From: Paraburkholderia hayleyella | GTDB taxonomy: Bacteria > Pseudomonadota > Gammaproteobacteria > Burkholderiales > Burkholderiaceae | Direction of reading: 5' to 3' | DNA length: 64,000 nucleotides | NCBI RefSeq assembly: GCF_009455685.1 | Contig: NZ_QPES01000001.1 | Span: 3,224,001 to 3,288,000 of the forward strand | Shown: in pieces, positions 1-9,691 of the stretch | Position numbering within the stretch: position 1 is the first letter of the stretch | Layout: every line of letters begins with the position of its first letter | The notes under the pieces: generated by a model | Seen by the model: the letters and a program-made list of their open reading frames with translations, nothing else | What the model was told of the DNA's origin: nothing | Database searches by the model: none | Position numbers and translations under genes: made by a program

Positions 1-907
1 AACTCTCCCGTTCGACATAGCCGATATGCGGCGTGCAAATCACATTCTCCATCCGCAGCAGGCTGTAGCCTTGCAAGATAGGTTCGCTTTCGTAGACATC
101 GAGCGCGGCCATCCCCGGCCGGTTGTGCGCGAGTGCGTTCACGAGCGCGTTTTCTTCCAGCAGCTCAGCGCGGCTGATATTGACGAAAAGCGCGGTGGGC
201 TTCATCAGCATCAGCTCCCTGGATGTCACGATACCGCGCGTGTCATCGTGCAAACGCAGATGCAGCGAGAGCACATCGCTTTGCGCAAAAAGCGCTTCAC
301 GGCTATCCGCCACGCTGTAACCATCGGCGCGCGCGGCTTCCCGCGAGTGTTCTCGGCCCCAGATCAGCACGTCCATGCCAAATGCGCGGCCATATCCGGC
401 AACGAGCCGTCCAATTTTGCCGTAGCCCCAGATACCAAGGGTTTGGCCTCGCAGCACCTGGCCCAAGCCAAAATTGGGCGGTAGCGCCGAGGTTTTCAGC
501 CCGGATTGCTGCCAGGCGCCTTGCTTGAGATTGGCCACATATTGCGGAATGCGCCGCTGCGCGGCCATGATGAGGGCCCACGTGAGTTCGGCGGGCGCAA
601 CCGGTGAGCCGTGGCCTTCCATCACGGCAATCTCGCGCTGGGTGCAGGCCGCGAGGTCGATATGACCGGAGACCTTGCCGGTCTGGCTGATCAGCCGGAG
701 GTGCGGAAGTTTATCGAGCAGTTGGGCGTTGACCCGCGTACGCTCACGAATCAGAACAAGCGCGTCGACTTCTCCCAGGCGGCTGGCCAGTTGTCCCAAG
801 CCGCGCACCGTATTGTTAAAGACCTTGACCTCGTGGTTAGCCAGCAAAGGGAAGCAGTTGAGCTTGCGAACAGCGTCCTGGTAATCGTCAAGGATGGCAA
901 TTTTCAT
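1..907 (-). CDS. D-2-hydroxyacid dehydrogenase family protein (3' end cut by the window)
   Basis: Reading the minus strand from the ATG at 905-907 gives about 302 codons with no stop before the window edge, so the C-terminus is missing. The protein starts MKIAILDDYQDAV and has the two-domain layout of NAD-dependent D-2-hydroxyacid dehydrogenases, the family of 3-phosphoglycerate dehydrogenase. The nucleotide-binding loop GIWGYGKIG lies at about residues 157-165. The later segments NISRAELL and ALDVYESEP are typical of the cofactor-binding domain, and TPHIGY near the edge contains the usual catalytic-histidine region. These enzymes reduce 2-keto acids or oxidise 2-hydroxy acids in the cytosol. 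The exact substrate cannot be told. The gene is divergent from pckG. Confidence 0.85.
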   Translation of the reverse strand, partial: MKIAILDDYQDAVRKLNCFPLLANHEVKVFNNTVRGLGQLASRLGEVDALVLIRERTRVNAQLLDKLPHLRLISQTGKVSGHIDLAACTQREIAVMEGHGSPVAPAELTWALIMAAQRRIPQYVANLKQGAWQQSGLKTSALPPNFGLGQVLRGQTLGIWGYGKIGRLVAGYGRAFGMDVLIWGREHSREAARADGYSVADSREALFAQSDVLSLHLRLHDDTRGIVTSRELMLMKPTALFVNISRAELLEENALVNALAHNRPGMAALDVYESEPILQGYSLLRMENVICTPHIGYVERES

Positions 908-1206
908 GGCAGATAGGTTTTGCGAGGCACCATGGGAAGCGAAACGGAATGCTATGCTGAGTGCCCTCTCGCTCTGTGACGTAGAGCACATGCCAGACAC
1001 AGCACGGTTTTACAGTTTGTTGCATGTCCACGCAAGCCGCTTTACAGAAGGTTTCAGACGGACATGCCGCAGCCCGCTTATGAACTCCACGACATCCTGC
1101 ATCCTTTTTTGCACCGGGGTTGCCCGGAAGCAGACAGATACGCCTCTCGCAAGCAGCGTCATGGGTTCATACCGGTTTTATTTTGCCGCTATGAAATGGA
1201 GTCACG
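908..1206. other. Divergent intergenic region upstream of pckG
   Basis: About 300 bases separate the divergent hydroxyacid dehydrogenase and pckG genes, so the promoters of both should lie here. I see no convincing coding frame and no strong -35/-10 pair. A GGAG at 1198-1201 precedes the pckG ATG and supports that start. Confidence 0.4.
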
Positions 1207-3078
1207 ATGAGTCATTCTCCCCACACTAAATCCGCTCAGCCCCAATCTTTCACCCTCCAGCCTCCGGAATGGGTCCGGCAACGCCAGCTCATTGCCTGGG
1301 TGGAGCGCATCGCCGCGCTAACCCAGCCGGATCAGGTGGTCTGGTGCGACGGCTCGCAAGAAGAATACGACCGGCTGTGCGCGCAGATGGTCGCGGCGGG
1401 TACGTTGCAAAAACTCAATCCCGCCAAACGCCCTAACTCGTATCTGGCATGGTCGGACCCGTCCGATGTCGCGCGGGTCGAAGATCGCACCTTCATCTGC
1501 TCGCCGCGCCGTGAAGACGCGGGCCCGACTAACCACTGGGTCGATCCCGCCGAAATGCGAGGCACGCTGAACGGGTTGTTCGAGGGCGCGATGCGTGGCC
1601 GCACGATGTATGTCGTGCCGTTTTCAATGGGGCCGCTTGGCTCGCCCATCGCCCATATCGGCGTCGAACTGAGCGATAGCCCTTATGTCGTCACCAACAT
1701 GCGCATCATGACGCGCATGGGTCGCGCGGTTTATGACGTGCTCGGCACGGATGGCGCCTTCGTGCCGTGCGTGCATTCGGTTGGCGCGCCGCTCGCCGCC
1801 GGTGCGCGCGACGTGCCATGGCCCTGCAATGACACGAAATACATCGTCCACTTCCCGCAAACGCGCGAAATCTGGAGCTACGGTTCGGGCTATGGCGGCA
1901 ATGCGCTGCTGGGCAAGAAATGCTTCGCGTTGCGGATTGCATCGACGATGGGCCGTGACGAAGGCTGGCTGGCCGAGCATATGCTGATCCTCGGCGTGAC
2001 CTCGCCGCAAGGACGCAAACATTACGTGGCGGCGGCCTTTCCATCGGCCTGCGGCAAAACCAACTTTGCGATGCTGATCCCGCCGCAAACGCTCGAGGGC
2101 TGGAGTATTTCGACCATCGGCGATGACATCGCCTGGATCAAGCCTGGCAAGGACGGCCGCCTGTATGCGATCAATCCGGAGGCGGGCTATTTTGGCGTGG
2201 CGCCAGGCACGAGCGAAAAAACCAATTTCAACGCCATGGCGACGCTGAAAGAAAACGTCATCTTCACCAACGTCGCGCTCACCGACGATGGCGATGTCTG
2301 GTGGGAAGGTATGACGGACACGCCGCCCGCGCATCTGATCGACTGGCAGCGCCAGGAATGGACGCCTGCCATCGCGCGCGAAACAGGCCGCAAGGCGGCG
2401 CATCCGAATGCGCGCTTCACGGCGCCCGCGCAGCAATGCCCATCCATCGATGCCGACTGGGAAAACCCGGCGGGCGTGCCTATCGATGCCTTTATCTTCG
2501 GCGGCCGGCGCTCCAGCACCGTGCCGCTCGTCACCGAAGCGCGCAACTGGGCCGAAGGTGTTTACATGGCGGCCACGATGGGTTCGGAAACCACCGCGGC
2601 GGCGGCGGGCCAGCAAGGCGTCGTGCGGCGCGATCCGTTTGCGATGCTGCCCTTTTGCGGCTACAACATGAGCGATTACTTCAGCCACTGGCTCAAAACC
2701 GGCGAGCGGCTCACGCAGATGCACGCCACACTGCCGAAGATTTTCTGTGTGAACTGGTTTCGCAAGAATGCCGAGGGCAAGTTTGTTTGGCCTGGCTTCG
2801 GCGAGAACATGCGGGTGCTGGCGTGGATGGTCGGCCGGATCGAAGGCAAGGCTGAAGGCGCGGAGCACGCGTTTGGTCTCTCGCCGCGTTACGACGATCT
2901 GGACTGGCGCGGGCTCGACTTCAACCGCGAGCAATTCGCCGAAGTGATCTCGTCAAACACCGACGCGTGGCGCACCGAGTTGAACTTGCATACGGAGCTA
3001 TTCGAGAAGTTGCAACAAGGCCTGCCTGCTGCGCTGACGCAGACCAAAAGCGCATTCGAAGAACGTCTTGCGACTTAA
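1207..3078 (+). CDS. pckG: Phosphoenolpyruvate carboxykinase (GTP)
   Basis: This 623-residue protein has the length and motifs of GTP-dependent PEP carboxykinase, which converts oxaloacetate and GTP to PEP, CO2 and GDP at the start of gluconeogenesis. The kinase loop reads [10 protein letters not shown] at about residues 281-290. It is preceded by the substrate and metal-binding segments around [11 protein letters not shown] (about 230-240) and followed by [10 protein letters not shown]. The C-terminal FCVNWFRKN and FGENMRVL segments are typical of the GTP class and absent from the ATP class. The start is supported by GGAG eight bases upstream. It is monocistronic, convergent with lipA across a perfect hairpin terminator. 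Confidence 0.97.
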   Translation: MSHSPHTKSAQPQSFTLQPPEWVRQRQLIAWVERIAALTQPDQVVWCDGSQEEYDRLCAQMVAAGTLQKLNPAKRPNSYLAWSDPSDVARVEDRTFICSPRREDAGPTNHWVDPAEMRGTLNGLFEGAMRGRTMYVVPFSMGPLGSPIAHIGVELSDSPYVVTNMRIMTRMGRAVYDVLGTDGAFVPCVHSVGAPLAAGARDVPWPCNDTKYIVHFPQTREIWSYGSGYGGNALLGKKCFALRIASTMGRDEGWLAEHMLILGVTSPQGRKHYVAAAFPSACGKTNFAMLIPPQTLEGWSISTIGDDIAWIKPGKDGRLYAINPEAGYFGVAPGTSEKTNFNAMATLKENVIFTNVALTDDGDVWWEGMTDTPPAHLIDWQRQEWTPAIARETGRKAAHPNARFTAPAQQCPSIDADWENPAGVPIDAFIFGGRRSSTVPLVTEARNWAEGVYMAATMGSETTAAAAGQQGVVRRDPFAMLPFCGYNMSDYFSHWLKTGERLTQMHATLPKIFCVNWFRKNAEGKFVWPGFGENMRVLAWMVGRIEGKAEGAEHAFGLSPRYDDLDWRGLDFNREQFAEVISSNTDAWRTELNLHTELFEKLQQGLPAALTQTKSAFEERLAT

Positions 3079-3127
3079 CGGGTGAACCTGTGTGGCCCCG
3101 CACGCTATCCCGCGCGCCGCCACACAC

Positions 3128-3168
3128 AACAACGCCCCGGACACATGATGCGTGTCCGGGGCGTTGTT
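3128..3168. terminator. Bidirectional intrinsic terminator between pckG and lipA
   Basis: A perfect 17-bp inverted repeat (3128-3144 and 3152-3168) encloses a 7-base loop. The stem core is GCCCCGGACAC. The outer AACAA/TTGTT bases give a short T-rich tail in both directions, suiting the two convergent genes. Confidence 0.85.
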
Positions 3169-3216
3169 ACATTGTCTGGTGCAGCGCAGCGCTACGCGGC
3201 AGATGCTGCCGTTAGT

Positions 3217-4212
3217 TCAAACCACGCCTGCGCCATGTGCCTGCAGATCGGCGTGATAACTGGAGCGCACCATCGCGCCTACCGCTGCATGGGTGAAACC
3301 CATCTTGTACGCCTCTTCCTCGTACATCCTGAACGTATCGGGATGCACATACGAGCGCACTGGCAAATGATGCTCCGACGGCTGCAAATACTGCCCAATC
3401 GTCAGCATATCGACGTTGTGTTCGCGCAGATCGCGCATCACCTGCAAGATTTCTTCTTCGGTTTCACCCAGGCCCACCATCAGCCCCGATTTAGTTGCCA
3501 CCTCGGGATGCAGCGCCTTGAAATCTTTCAGCAGCTTGAGCGAATGCGCGTAATCCGAGCCAGGGCGCGCTTCCTTGTACAGACGCGGCACGGTTTCGAG
3601 ATTGTGATTCATCACATCGGGGGGCGCGGCATTCAGGATGCTGATTGCGCGGTCCAGCCGACCGCGGAAATCAGGCGTCAGAATTTCGATGCGGGTTTCG
3701 GGAGAATGCTCCCGCACCTGGCGAATGCACTCGACAAAATGCGCCGCGCCACCATCACGCAGATCGTCGCGGTCAACGCTGGTAATCACCACGTATTTCA
3801 GCCTGAGCGCGCCAATAGTGCGCGCCAGATTGGCGGGCTCGTCCGCATCGAGCGGGTCCGGGCGGCCATGGCCCACATCGCAAAACGGGCAGCGGCGCGT
3901 GCACTTGTCACCCATGATCATGAACGTCGCCGTGCCCTTGCCAAAGCATTCGCCGATATTGGGGCAGCTCGCTTCCTCACAGACCGTATGCAGATTGTGC
4001 TCACGCAGGATCTGCTTGATCTCATAGAAACGCGAACTGCCGGTCGCCGCTTTCACCCGAATCCAGTCGGGCTTTTTCAGCTTTTCAATGGGAATGATTT
4101 TGATCGGAATGCGTGCGGTTTTGGCTTGTGCTTTTTGCTTCGCGGTGGCGTCGTAAGCGGCGGGAGCGGCGGGAGCGCCTGGGCTTGTGAGAGTCGGAGT
4201 AACGTCGGTCAT
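3217..4212 (-). CDS. lipA: Lipoyl synthase (radical SAM)
   Basis: The 331-residue protein is LipA, which inserts two sulfurs into octanoyl groups on lipoyl domains using S-adenosylmethionine. Both iron-sulfur cluster sites are visible. The auxiliary cluster uses C78, C83 and C89 ([12 protein letters not shown]). The radical SAM cluster uses C104, C108 and C111 (CTRRCPFC). The N-terminal 45 residues are Ala/Lys-rich and not conserved in the family. The start overlaps the stop of lipB by four bases, indicating translational coupling with the enzyme that supplies its substrate. Confidence 0.97.
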   Translation of the reverse strand: MTDVTPTLTSPGAPAAPAAYDATAKQKAQAKTARIPIKIIPIEKLKKPDWIRVKAATGSSRFYEIKQILREHNLHTVCEEASCPNIGECFGKGTATFMIMGDKCTRRCPFCDVGHGRPDPLDADEPANLARTIGALRLKYVVITSVDRDDLRDGGAAHFVECIRQVREHSPETRIEILTPDFRGRLDRAISILNAAPPDVMNHNLETVPRLYKEARPGSDYAHSLKLLKDFKALHPEVATKSGLMVGLGETEEEILQVMRDLREHNVDMLTIGQYLQPSEHHLPVRSYVHPDTFRMYEEEAYKMGFTHAAVGAMVRSSYHADLQAHGAGVV

Positions 4213-5048
4213 TCGTGGGGTCCAGTCAGGCTGGCGGCGCTAGCCTGGGGTTGGGCGACGGCCACGGAACCGCCGTCGAGGTTGGCAATGAGTCGTGCTG
4301 CGAGCGTATGAGCCACGTCGTCCCAGCTAGCGGTGACGCCAAGCGTTGCCATATCGGTGGTTTCGAGCCCGGCATAGCCGCATGGGTTAATCGCCAGGAA
4401 AGGCTGCAAATCCATTTGCACGTTCAGGCTGACGCCGTGATAGCTGCATCCGTTGCGGATTTTCAGGCCCAGCGCGCCGATTTTCGCTCCGGCATGCGCG
4501 CCTGCCTGCTCGCCCGGTGCGACGTAGATGCCCGGCGCGCCCGCCCGGCGCTCGCCCGCGAGATTATACGCCGCAAGGGTGTCGATCACGGCCTGTTCGA
4601 TGCGCGTCACGAGTTCGCGCACCATCAGCTTGCGGCGGCGCAAATCAAGCAGCAGGTAGGCGACAAGCTGTCCGGGCCCGTGATAGGTGATTTGCCCACC
4701 ACGATCCACCTTGACCAGAGGAATGCGGCTATTTGCCGCCAGCAAATGCGCTGGGTCTCCCGCCTGGCCCAGCGTGAAAACCGGAGGATGTTCGACCAGC
4801 CAGATTTCATCAGGCGTATCAGGCGTGCGTTGGTCGGTGAACGCGCGCATCGCTGCGAAGCTGGTGACATAAGGCTCGCGGCCCAGCCAGCGCACGCCAG
4901 GCGCTGGGGCAGACGCAGACGAGGCCCCAGCGCTCACGGCAGCGTGGGGCGGGGGTGCCGCATGCAGAATAGGAGAAGAATCAGGCAAAGCAACCGGTGC
5001 CAGGCGAAAAGTCAAAAAAAATGGCCAACGCAGAAACAGCAAACGCAA
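4209..5048 (-). CDS. lipB: Octanoyl-[acyl-carrier-protein]-protein N-octanoyltransferase
   Basis: LipB moves octanoate from acyl-carrier protein to the target lysine of lipoyl domains, the step before LipA. The signature [12 protein letters not shown] is present, as are the catalytic cysteine (C223 in NPCGYAG) and the catalytic lysine (K189 in [13 protein letters not shown]). At 279 residues it is longer than the usual 210-230. The extra length is an N-terminal hydrophobic and Ala/Pro-rich stretch of about 50 residues before VRWLGREPY, so the true start may lie further inside. It overlaps lipA downstream. Confidence 0.95.
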   Translation of the reverse strand: MRLLFLRWPFFLTFRLAPVALPDSSPILHAAPPPHAAVSAGASSASAPAPGVRWLGREPYVTSFAAMRAFTDQRTPDTPDEIWLVEHPPVFTLGQAGDPAHLLAANSRIPLVKVDRGGQITYHGPGQLVAYLLLDLRRRKLMVRELVTRIEQAVIDTLAAYNLAGERRAGAPGIYVAPGEQAGAHAGAKIGALGLKIRNGCSYHGVSLNVQMDLQPFLAINPCGYAGLETTDMATLGVTASWDDVAHTLAARLIANLDGGSVAVAQPQASAASLTGPHE

Positions 5049-5199
5049 GACGCATAGTGGCGCCAGTCTACCGAAAACCGCACCGCCGCGCCGAGGGAGC
5101 GCCGGAAAGGCGTGTCACTGCAAGCGCCTGAAAAACCAGAGGCAACATCACGGAACTCGCCTCATTGCTAGCGCCACGCCGCCCCGCATCCAACATCTT

Positions 5200-5526
5200 T
5201 CACACCGTGCGCAAACCACCGCGCCACCTCGCCGTCAGCCGCTCAGCCAGCCAGGCCAGGCCGTGCAGCGCCTTCTCCTCAGACTGCACAGGCAGCGCAA
5301 ACGACACCTGCGCCTGAGCCGCGCCATCGACGCTCAGCCACAACCGCTCGCCGCGCCGCAAATGCAAAGTGCGTCCCGGCGCAAGCCAGTAATCTTCAAC
5401 GTCGTCGCTGCGTGTCACCCACACCGCGCCGCCGTGAGGCGTCAGGCTCGTACTGCGCGCCACGCTCATCGGCACGGTTTCGCCCGCCGTGATTTCGAAC
5501 GTGATGCTAGAAGAAATTTCTCGCAT
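5200..5526 (-). CDS. DUF2917 domain protein
   Basis: A 108-residue protein beginning MREISSSITFEI. It resembles the DUF2917 family common in Burkholderiales, with a short beta-rich domain (GAVWVTRSDDVEDYWLAPG, then LHLRRGERLWLS). Function is unknown. A longer frame extends upstream to 5745 but would run into the divergent LysR gene, so the start at 5526 is preferred. The pairing with a divergent LysR regulator suggests control by that regulator; this is inference. Confidence 0.75.
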   Translation of the reverse strand: MREISSSITFEITAGETVPMSVARSTSLTPHGGAVWVTRSDDVEDYWLAPGRTLHLRRGERLWLSVDGAAQAQVSFALPVQSEEKALHGLAWLAERLTARWRGGLRTV

Positions 5527-5625
5527 GACCGCCTCCGCCAATAATCGTTTGATGCCTACAATCCTAGGCACTGCAAGCGCTCTGACAAAACGATCAAATT
5601 TCACGCTTATGTGAGAAAAACTACG

Positions 5626-6606
5626 ATGGATCTGAGACAACTCCCCGCGCTGAACGCCATCAAGGCATTCGAGGCTGCCGCCCGTCACGAAAGCTTTTCC
5701 CGCGCCGCCGACGAGCTCTTCGTCACCCACGGCGCCGTTAGCCATCAGATCCGGGCGCTCGAAGCCGAACTGGGCGTCGTGCTGTTCACCCGCGCGGGCA
5801 AGCGCATCCAGCTCACTGAAATAGGGCGCCGTTACGCCTCGCAGGTGCGCGCAGCCTTGATGACGCTCGCGGATGCCACCCGTGAGATTCGCGCCGGAGA
5901 CCGCGAGCGGCGGCTCGTGGTGTCGATGCTGTCATCGTTCGCCGCGCGCTGGGTCACGCCGCGTATCGGCGGGTTTATCGAAGCCCATCCGCAATGGGAT
6001 CTGGAGCTGCTGTCAACCAATGCGCTAGCCGATTTTTCCCGTGATGACATTGATGTTGCCATCCGTTTTGGCTTTGGCGTCTACCCCGGCTTGCATGCCG
6101 AACTGCTGCTCGAAGAGATTTTCTTTCCGGCCTGTGCGCCAGACTTTAACGGCGGCGCGCTGCCGCAAACGCCCGCTGATCTGGCCCATGTGCCGCTGCT
6201 GCGCTCCGACGAGGAATTGTGGCGTCCGTGGTTTGATGCAGCAGGCCTTGGCGACTGGCCAGAACCGAAGCGGGGCGTGCTATATCAGGATTCATCGAAC
6301 CTGCTACAAGCCGCGATTGATGGCCAGGGCGTCGCGCTTACGCGGCGCTCGCTGGCGATGCATGAAATCGCCGCGGGCCGCCTGGTGCGGCTGTTCGATA
6401 TCGACGGACCCAGCCCATGGCAGTACTTCTTCATCTGCTCGCCGCAAATGATCCAAACCGGGCGCGTCAAGGCATTCCGGGACTGGGTGTTTGCCGAAGT
6501 TGCGCGCTTCAGATTGCTGTTCGAACATGCGTGCGCTGAAAACCAGAGTAGCGCCAGCCTCGCCCAACTCACGCCCGCCCCACCCACCACCCCGCCGCAA
6601 CGCTAG
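5626..6606 (+). CDS. LysR-family transcriptional regulator (GcvA-like)
   Basis: The 326-residue protein starts MDLRQLPALNAIKAFEAAAR, a very typical start for this family. An upstream GTG at 5611 is possible but less likely. The winged helix-turn-helix covers about residues 5-65 (SFSRAADELFVTHGAVSHQI), followed by the periplasmic-binding-like effector domain. The sequence is closest in style to the GcvA/AmpR branch. It is divergent from the DUF2917 gene with a 99-base shared promoter region, the usual arrangement for a LysR regulator and its target. Confidence 0.9.
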   Translation: MDLRQLPALNAIKAFEAAARHESFSRAADELFVTHGAVSHQIRALEAELGVVLFTRAGKRIQLTEIGRRYASQVRAALMTLADATREIRAGDRERRLVVSMLSSFAARWVTPRIGGFIEAHPQWDLELLSTNALADFSRDDIDVAIRFGFGVYPGLHAELLLEEIFFPACAPDFNGGALPQTPADLAHVPLLRSDEELWRPWFDAAGLGDWPEPKRGVLYQDSSNLLQAAIDGQGVALTRRSLAMHEIAAGRLVRLFDIDGPSPWQYFFICSPQMIQTGRVKAFRDWVFAEVARFRLLFEHACAENQSSASLAQLTPAPPTTPPQR

Positions 6607-6626
6607 CGCGCCCCCTCACGGCGGCG

Positions 6627-6887
6627 CTACAGCACCACCTTCACCATCGGATGCCCGGTCAGGGCCCGGTAAATATCATCGAGATGCTCGCGGTTCAGCG
6701 CGCGTACCGTGGCGGTGAGGCCCGTGTAATTACCGCTGCCCGATGGCCGAACTTCCAGCTGCTCGGGCGCAAAACCGTTGTCGAACTGCTGGATCACCGC
6801 TGCAATGGCGTCCCTGAACTCAGGATGCGATTTGCCCATCACCTTGATCGGAAAATCGCAGGGAAACTTGAATAAAGATTCATCCAC
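6627..6887 (-). CDS. DUF493 (YbeD-family) protein
   Basis: An 86-residue ACT-like protein of the YbeD/UPF0250 family, usually about 87 residues long and often encoded next to lipB and dacA. The conserved stretch FKFPCDFPIKVMG begins at about residue 6 and the C-terminus is GHPMVKVVL. The best start is a GTG at 6885-6887 with AAGGA eight bases upstream, because the only nearby ATG in frame cuts off the conserved N-terminus. Its role is thought to be regulatory and linked to lipoate or cell-wall genes; no reaction is known. Confidence 0.85.
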   Translation of the reverse strand: MDESLFKFPCDFPIKVMGKSHPEFRDAIAAVIQQFDNGFAPEQLEVRPSGSGNYTGLTATVRALNREHLDDIYRALTGHPMVKVVL

Positions 6888-6963
6888 GGGAAAAGTCCTT
6901 GATGCCCGGCCGCCGCATATCACGTGCCAGACGAGACACACGACACACGACAGCCATGCTGGC

Positions 6964-8199
6964 TTACTTCTTTTTGCTGAACATCAGCACGATCGAATCC
7001 CACATGCGGCCGGCAACGCCCGCTTGCGGCACGGCTTCGAGTGCGACCACCGGGAACTGCGTGAGCGTCTTGCCATCCACGACGACCTTCGCTGAGCCCA
7101 CGGCCTGACCATCGGCCAGCGGTGCCAGCAGCGGGCTGGTCAGCACGATTTGCGGCTTGGCCTTGTCGCCCACGCCCTTGGGCACCGTGATGTACTGATC
7201 GCGCTTCACCCCCACCTTGAGCGTGTCTTTCGTGCCCTTGTAGACACGCGGGGTTTCGATGACCTGACCCGCCTGATACAGGCGCACCGTGTCATACGCG
7301 GTGTAGCCATAGTTCAGCATCTTCATGCTGTCTTGTACCCGGTCGTGCTCCTTGACCTCGCCCATCATCACGGTCACCAGACGGCGTGAGGCATCGGTTG
7401 CACCGGGCAGCGGACGCTTGGCCGTAGCGATCAGGCAATAACCCGCTGCTTGCGTATGCCCCGTTTTCAACCCGTCCACGGTTGGATCCAGCCAGAGCAG
7501 GCGGTTGCGATTAGGTTGCCGGATCTTGTTGTAGGTGAATTCCTTGACCGAAAAGATGTTGTAGTAGTCGGGAAAATCACGGATCAGGCGCGTCGAGAGC
7601 AGCGCCAGATCACCGGCGGTGGTGTAGTGCTGCGGATCGGGCATGCCATTCACATCGGCGAAATGCGTGTGCTTCATGCCGAGACGTTGTGCTTCGGTAT
7701 TCATCATGTTGACGAACTGGGCTTCGCTGCCGCCCACCAGTTCAGCCAGGGCGATCGCGGCGTCATTGCCCGACTGCACGATCATGCCGTACACCAGGTC
7801 ATGCACCGTCACCGGCTTGTTCGCTTCGATGAACATGCGGGATTCGTCGTTGCGCACACGGCGAACCGCTTCACTGGGCAAAATGGTTTGCTCCATCGTG
7901 ATTTTTTTGGCCTGTAGCGCTTCGAACACCAGATACGCTGTCATGAGCTTGGTCAGCGAAGCCGGTTCGACACGCTCATCGGCGTTACCGGATGCCAGCA
8001 CCTGGTTGGCGGTAGCATCCACCAGCACCCACGAGCGCGCATTGACAGCAGGCGGCGGCACTTGCGCCAGCGCCGTGCTTGCGATGAGCGATGCGGGCAG
8101 TAGCAGCGCGAGCGTCATCTTGCGGCGCCAGGCTTGAGGAGCAAAAGATAAAGACGTGGACGGCGAAATCGGTGCAGAACCAGAGAAAGGAAAACGCAT
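6964..8199 (-). CDS. dacA: D-alanyl-D-alanine carboxypeptidase (penicillin-binding protein 5/6 type)
   Basis: The protein trims the terminal D-alanine from peptidoglycan pentapeptides in the periplasm. All three active-site motifs of the S11 family are present: SLTK (S81, K84), SGN (143-145) and KTG (245-247). A hydrophobic signal segment ends with ALA-Q at about residue 46. The C-terminus has the beta-rich domain and ends VLMFSKKK, which fits a membrane-anchoring amphipathic helix. The start at 8199 gives 411 residues; M28 is an alternative. It lies upstream of the DUF493 gene on the same strand. Confidence 0.95.
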   Translation of the reverse strand: MRFPFSGSAPISPSTSLSFAPQAWRRKMTLALLLPASLIASTALAQVPPPAVNARSWVLVDATANQVLASGNADERVEPASLTKLMTAYLVFEALQAKKITMEQTILPSEAVRRVRNDESRMFIEANKPVTVHDLVYGMIVQSGNDAAIALAELVGGSEAQFVNMMNTEAQRLGMKHTHFADVNGMPDPQHYTTAGDLALLSTRLIRDFPDYYNIFSVKEFTYNKIRQPNRNRLLWLDPTVDGLKTGHTQAAGYCLIATAKRPLPGATDASRRLVTVMMGEVKEHDRVQDSMKMLNYGYTAYDTVRLYQAGQVIETPRVYKGTKDTLKVGVKRDQYITVPKGVGDKAKPQIVLTSPLLAPLADGQAVGSAKVVVDGKTLTQFPVVALEAVPQAGVAGRMWDSIVLMFSKKK

Positions 8200-8439
8200 A
8201 GGATCGAGTCGGGCAGAAATGAGCCGCGCACAGGGCGCGCAGTTTGGAAGAGCCGGTCGGCGAGCATTTCGCACGGGACACCGCGAAACATGATGAAACC
8301 CGTGGGTGTCGTGCGAAGCCCATTCGACTTTCGGCCACGCGATCGGTTCGCGCAACACGCTGCGTTGTCACTCGTCACTCGCCACTCGCGTGGGCTTGCA
8401 GCGTGAAGGCCTGCTGAACCTGGCCGGATTGAGCCTAAA

Positions 8440-8456
8440 AATGAGCGCTCATTATA
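8440..8456 (-). promoter_or_regulatory. Candidate dacA promoter: TATAAT overlapping a 14-bp palindrome
   Basis: On the minus strand a perfect -10 hexamer TATAAT (8456 to 8451) runs straight into the perfect palindrome AATGAGCGCTCATT (8440-8453). A palindrome over the -10 and start point is the position expected of a repressor operator. No good -35 is visible at 17-18 bases. The 374-base stretch 8200-8573 holds nothing else that I can support. Confidence 0.45.
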
Positions 8457-8573
8457 CGCACGCGAGATTCGTCGCTGACATGCCAGGCGCCGCTCGCACG
8501 TTCCGAAAGTACGCACGAAGCCGGGATCAGGCAAGCGCTAAACAAGCTCAAGGCCCGCGCAAAGCCAGCGGAT

Positions 8574-9218
8574 TTAGTGCCATGCATCCACGATGATGCG
8601 CTTGAGCACATGCAGCTTGCGATGCAGAAAATGCTCGGCGCCGGGGATCACCACCACCGGCAACTCCTGTGGCCGCGCCCAGTCGTAGACCGACTGCAGC
8701 GGCACGGTTTCATCGGTTTCGCCGTGGATGACGAGGGTGTTCTGCGGCACCGCGGCGACCTCCCAGCGGCTCGCGGCGGTGCCCACCAGCACCATGCGTT
8801 CGAGCGCCTGCCCCTCTTCGAGCCAACGCGCGGCGACATGCGACAGCACGAACGTGCCAAACGAAAACCCCGCCAGCACCAGCGGCAACGATGCCAGACC
8901 AGGCTGCGCACGCATATGGTCAAGCACGGCACGCAGATCATCGCGCTCACCCAGGCCATTGTCATGCTCGCCTTCGGTCGCCCCCACCCCGCGAAAATTG
9001 CTGCGGTACGTCACGTAATTCAGTTGCACCAGCGTGCGTGCCAGCGTCTGCGCCACCTTGTTGTCCATCGTGCCGCCAAAAAGCGGATGCGGATGCGCGA
9101 CCAGCGCAATGCCGCGCGGCGCGCTCCCATGCTCGCGCAGGCCGTCGGGCAGATCGCAGGCCACTTCGATCTTGCCAACCGGGCCATCGAGCAGGAATTT
9201 TTGTGTATGAACGTTCAT
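8574..9218 (-). CDS. Alpha/beta hydrolase family protein
   Basis: A 214-residue cytosolic alpha/beta hydrolase. The nucleophile elbow reads GFSFG at about residues 116-120, HPHPLFGGTMDNKV near the N-terminus is the usual oxyanion-side segment, and GAEHFLHRKL near the C-terminus supplies the catalytic histidine. The acid residue is probably in HGETDETVP. This small subgroup is common in proteobacteria and its natural substrate is not known. It lies eight bases downstream of the ferredoxin-like gene, so the two are probably co-transcribed. Confidence 0.85.
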   Translation of the reverse strand: MNVHTQKFLLDGPVGKIEVACDLPDGLREHGSAPRGIALVAHPHPLFGGTMDNKVAQTLARTLVQLNYVTYRSNFRGVGATEGEHDNGLGERDDLRAVLDHMRAQPGLASLPLVLAGFSFGTFVLSHVAARWLEEGQALERMVLVGTAASRWEVAAVPQNTLVIHGETDETVPLQSVYDWARPQELPVVVIPGAEHFLHRKLHVLKRIIVDAWH

Positions 9219-9226
9219 CGTGTGGC

Positions 9227-9550
9227 TTACCGGTCGAGCTTCAGACGCTCGACAACCAGGCCGCGCGCCAGATGGGAATCGACGATTTCGTCGATATCGG
9301 ATTCGTCAATATAGGTGTACCAGGTCCCTTCGGGATACACGACCAGCACCGGGCCTTCCTCGCAACGGTCAAGGCAGCCGGCCTTGTTGATGCGTACCTG
9401 ACCGGGGCCGGCCAGGCCCCGTTCCTTGACGCGTTTTTTCGCATACTCCTGCATCGCCTGGGCGTTGCAGTTGGCGCAGCTTGGGCGCCCGGCGTCCGCT
9501 TCGCGCTGGTTCAGGCAGAAAAAAACGTGATGCTTATAGAAGGAATCCAT
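9227..9550 (-). CDS. (2Fe-2S) ferredoxin-like domain protein
   Basis: A 107-residue thioredoxin-like [2Fe-2S] ferredoxin. The four likely cluster ligands are in FFCLNQ, SCANC and CLDRCEEGPVLVVYP, the pattern of the NuoE-like/CbiW ferredoxin fold. The start MDSFYKHHVFFCLNQ is preferred over an in-frame ATG 15 bases upstream, because both are weakly supplied with ribosome-binding sequence and conservation begins here. It probably carries electrons or senses redox state in the cytosol; the partner is unknown. Confidence 0.85.
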   Translation of the reverse strand: MDSFYKHHVFFCLNQREADAGRPSCANCNAQAMQEYAKKRVKERGLAGPGQVRINKAGCLDRCEEGPVLVVYPEGTWYTYIDESDIDEIVDSHLARGLVVERLKLDR

Positions 9551-9691
9551 GGGGTCTTTCGCCATCGAAAATCGGAAAATACAAAACGTCAGGAATGCAT
9601 CGGAATGCCATCGGAATACATTACGCAGGCAAGGGCCAAGCGCCCCGGCGTGCCGCGAATTATACGAGCGCCATGCCCAGCACGGCCGCGC

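Noticed and set aside
1624..2934. A 436-codon open frame on the minus strand across pckG
   Set aside because: It is a shadow of pckG produced by GC-rich codon bias; the plus-strand protein has all PEP carboxykinase motifs.
3082..4311. A 409-codon plus-strand frame across lipA
   Set aside because: It is antisense to a clear LipA with six cluster cysteines, and contains no recognisable domain.
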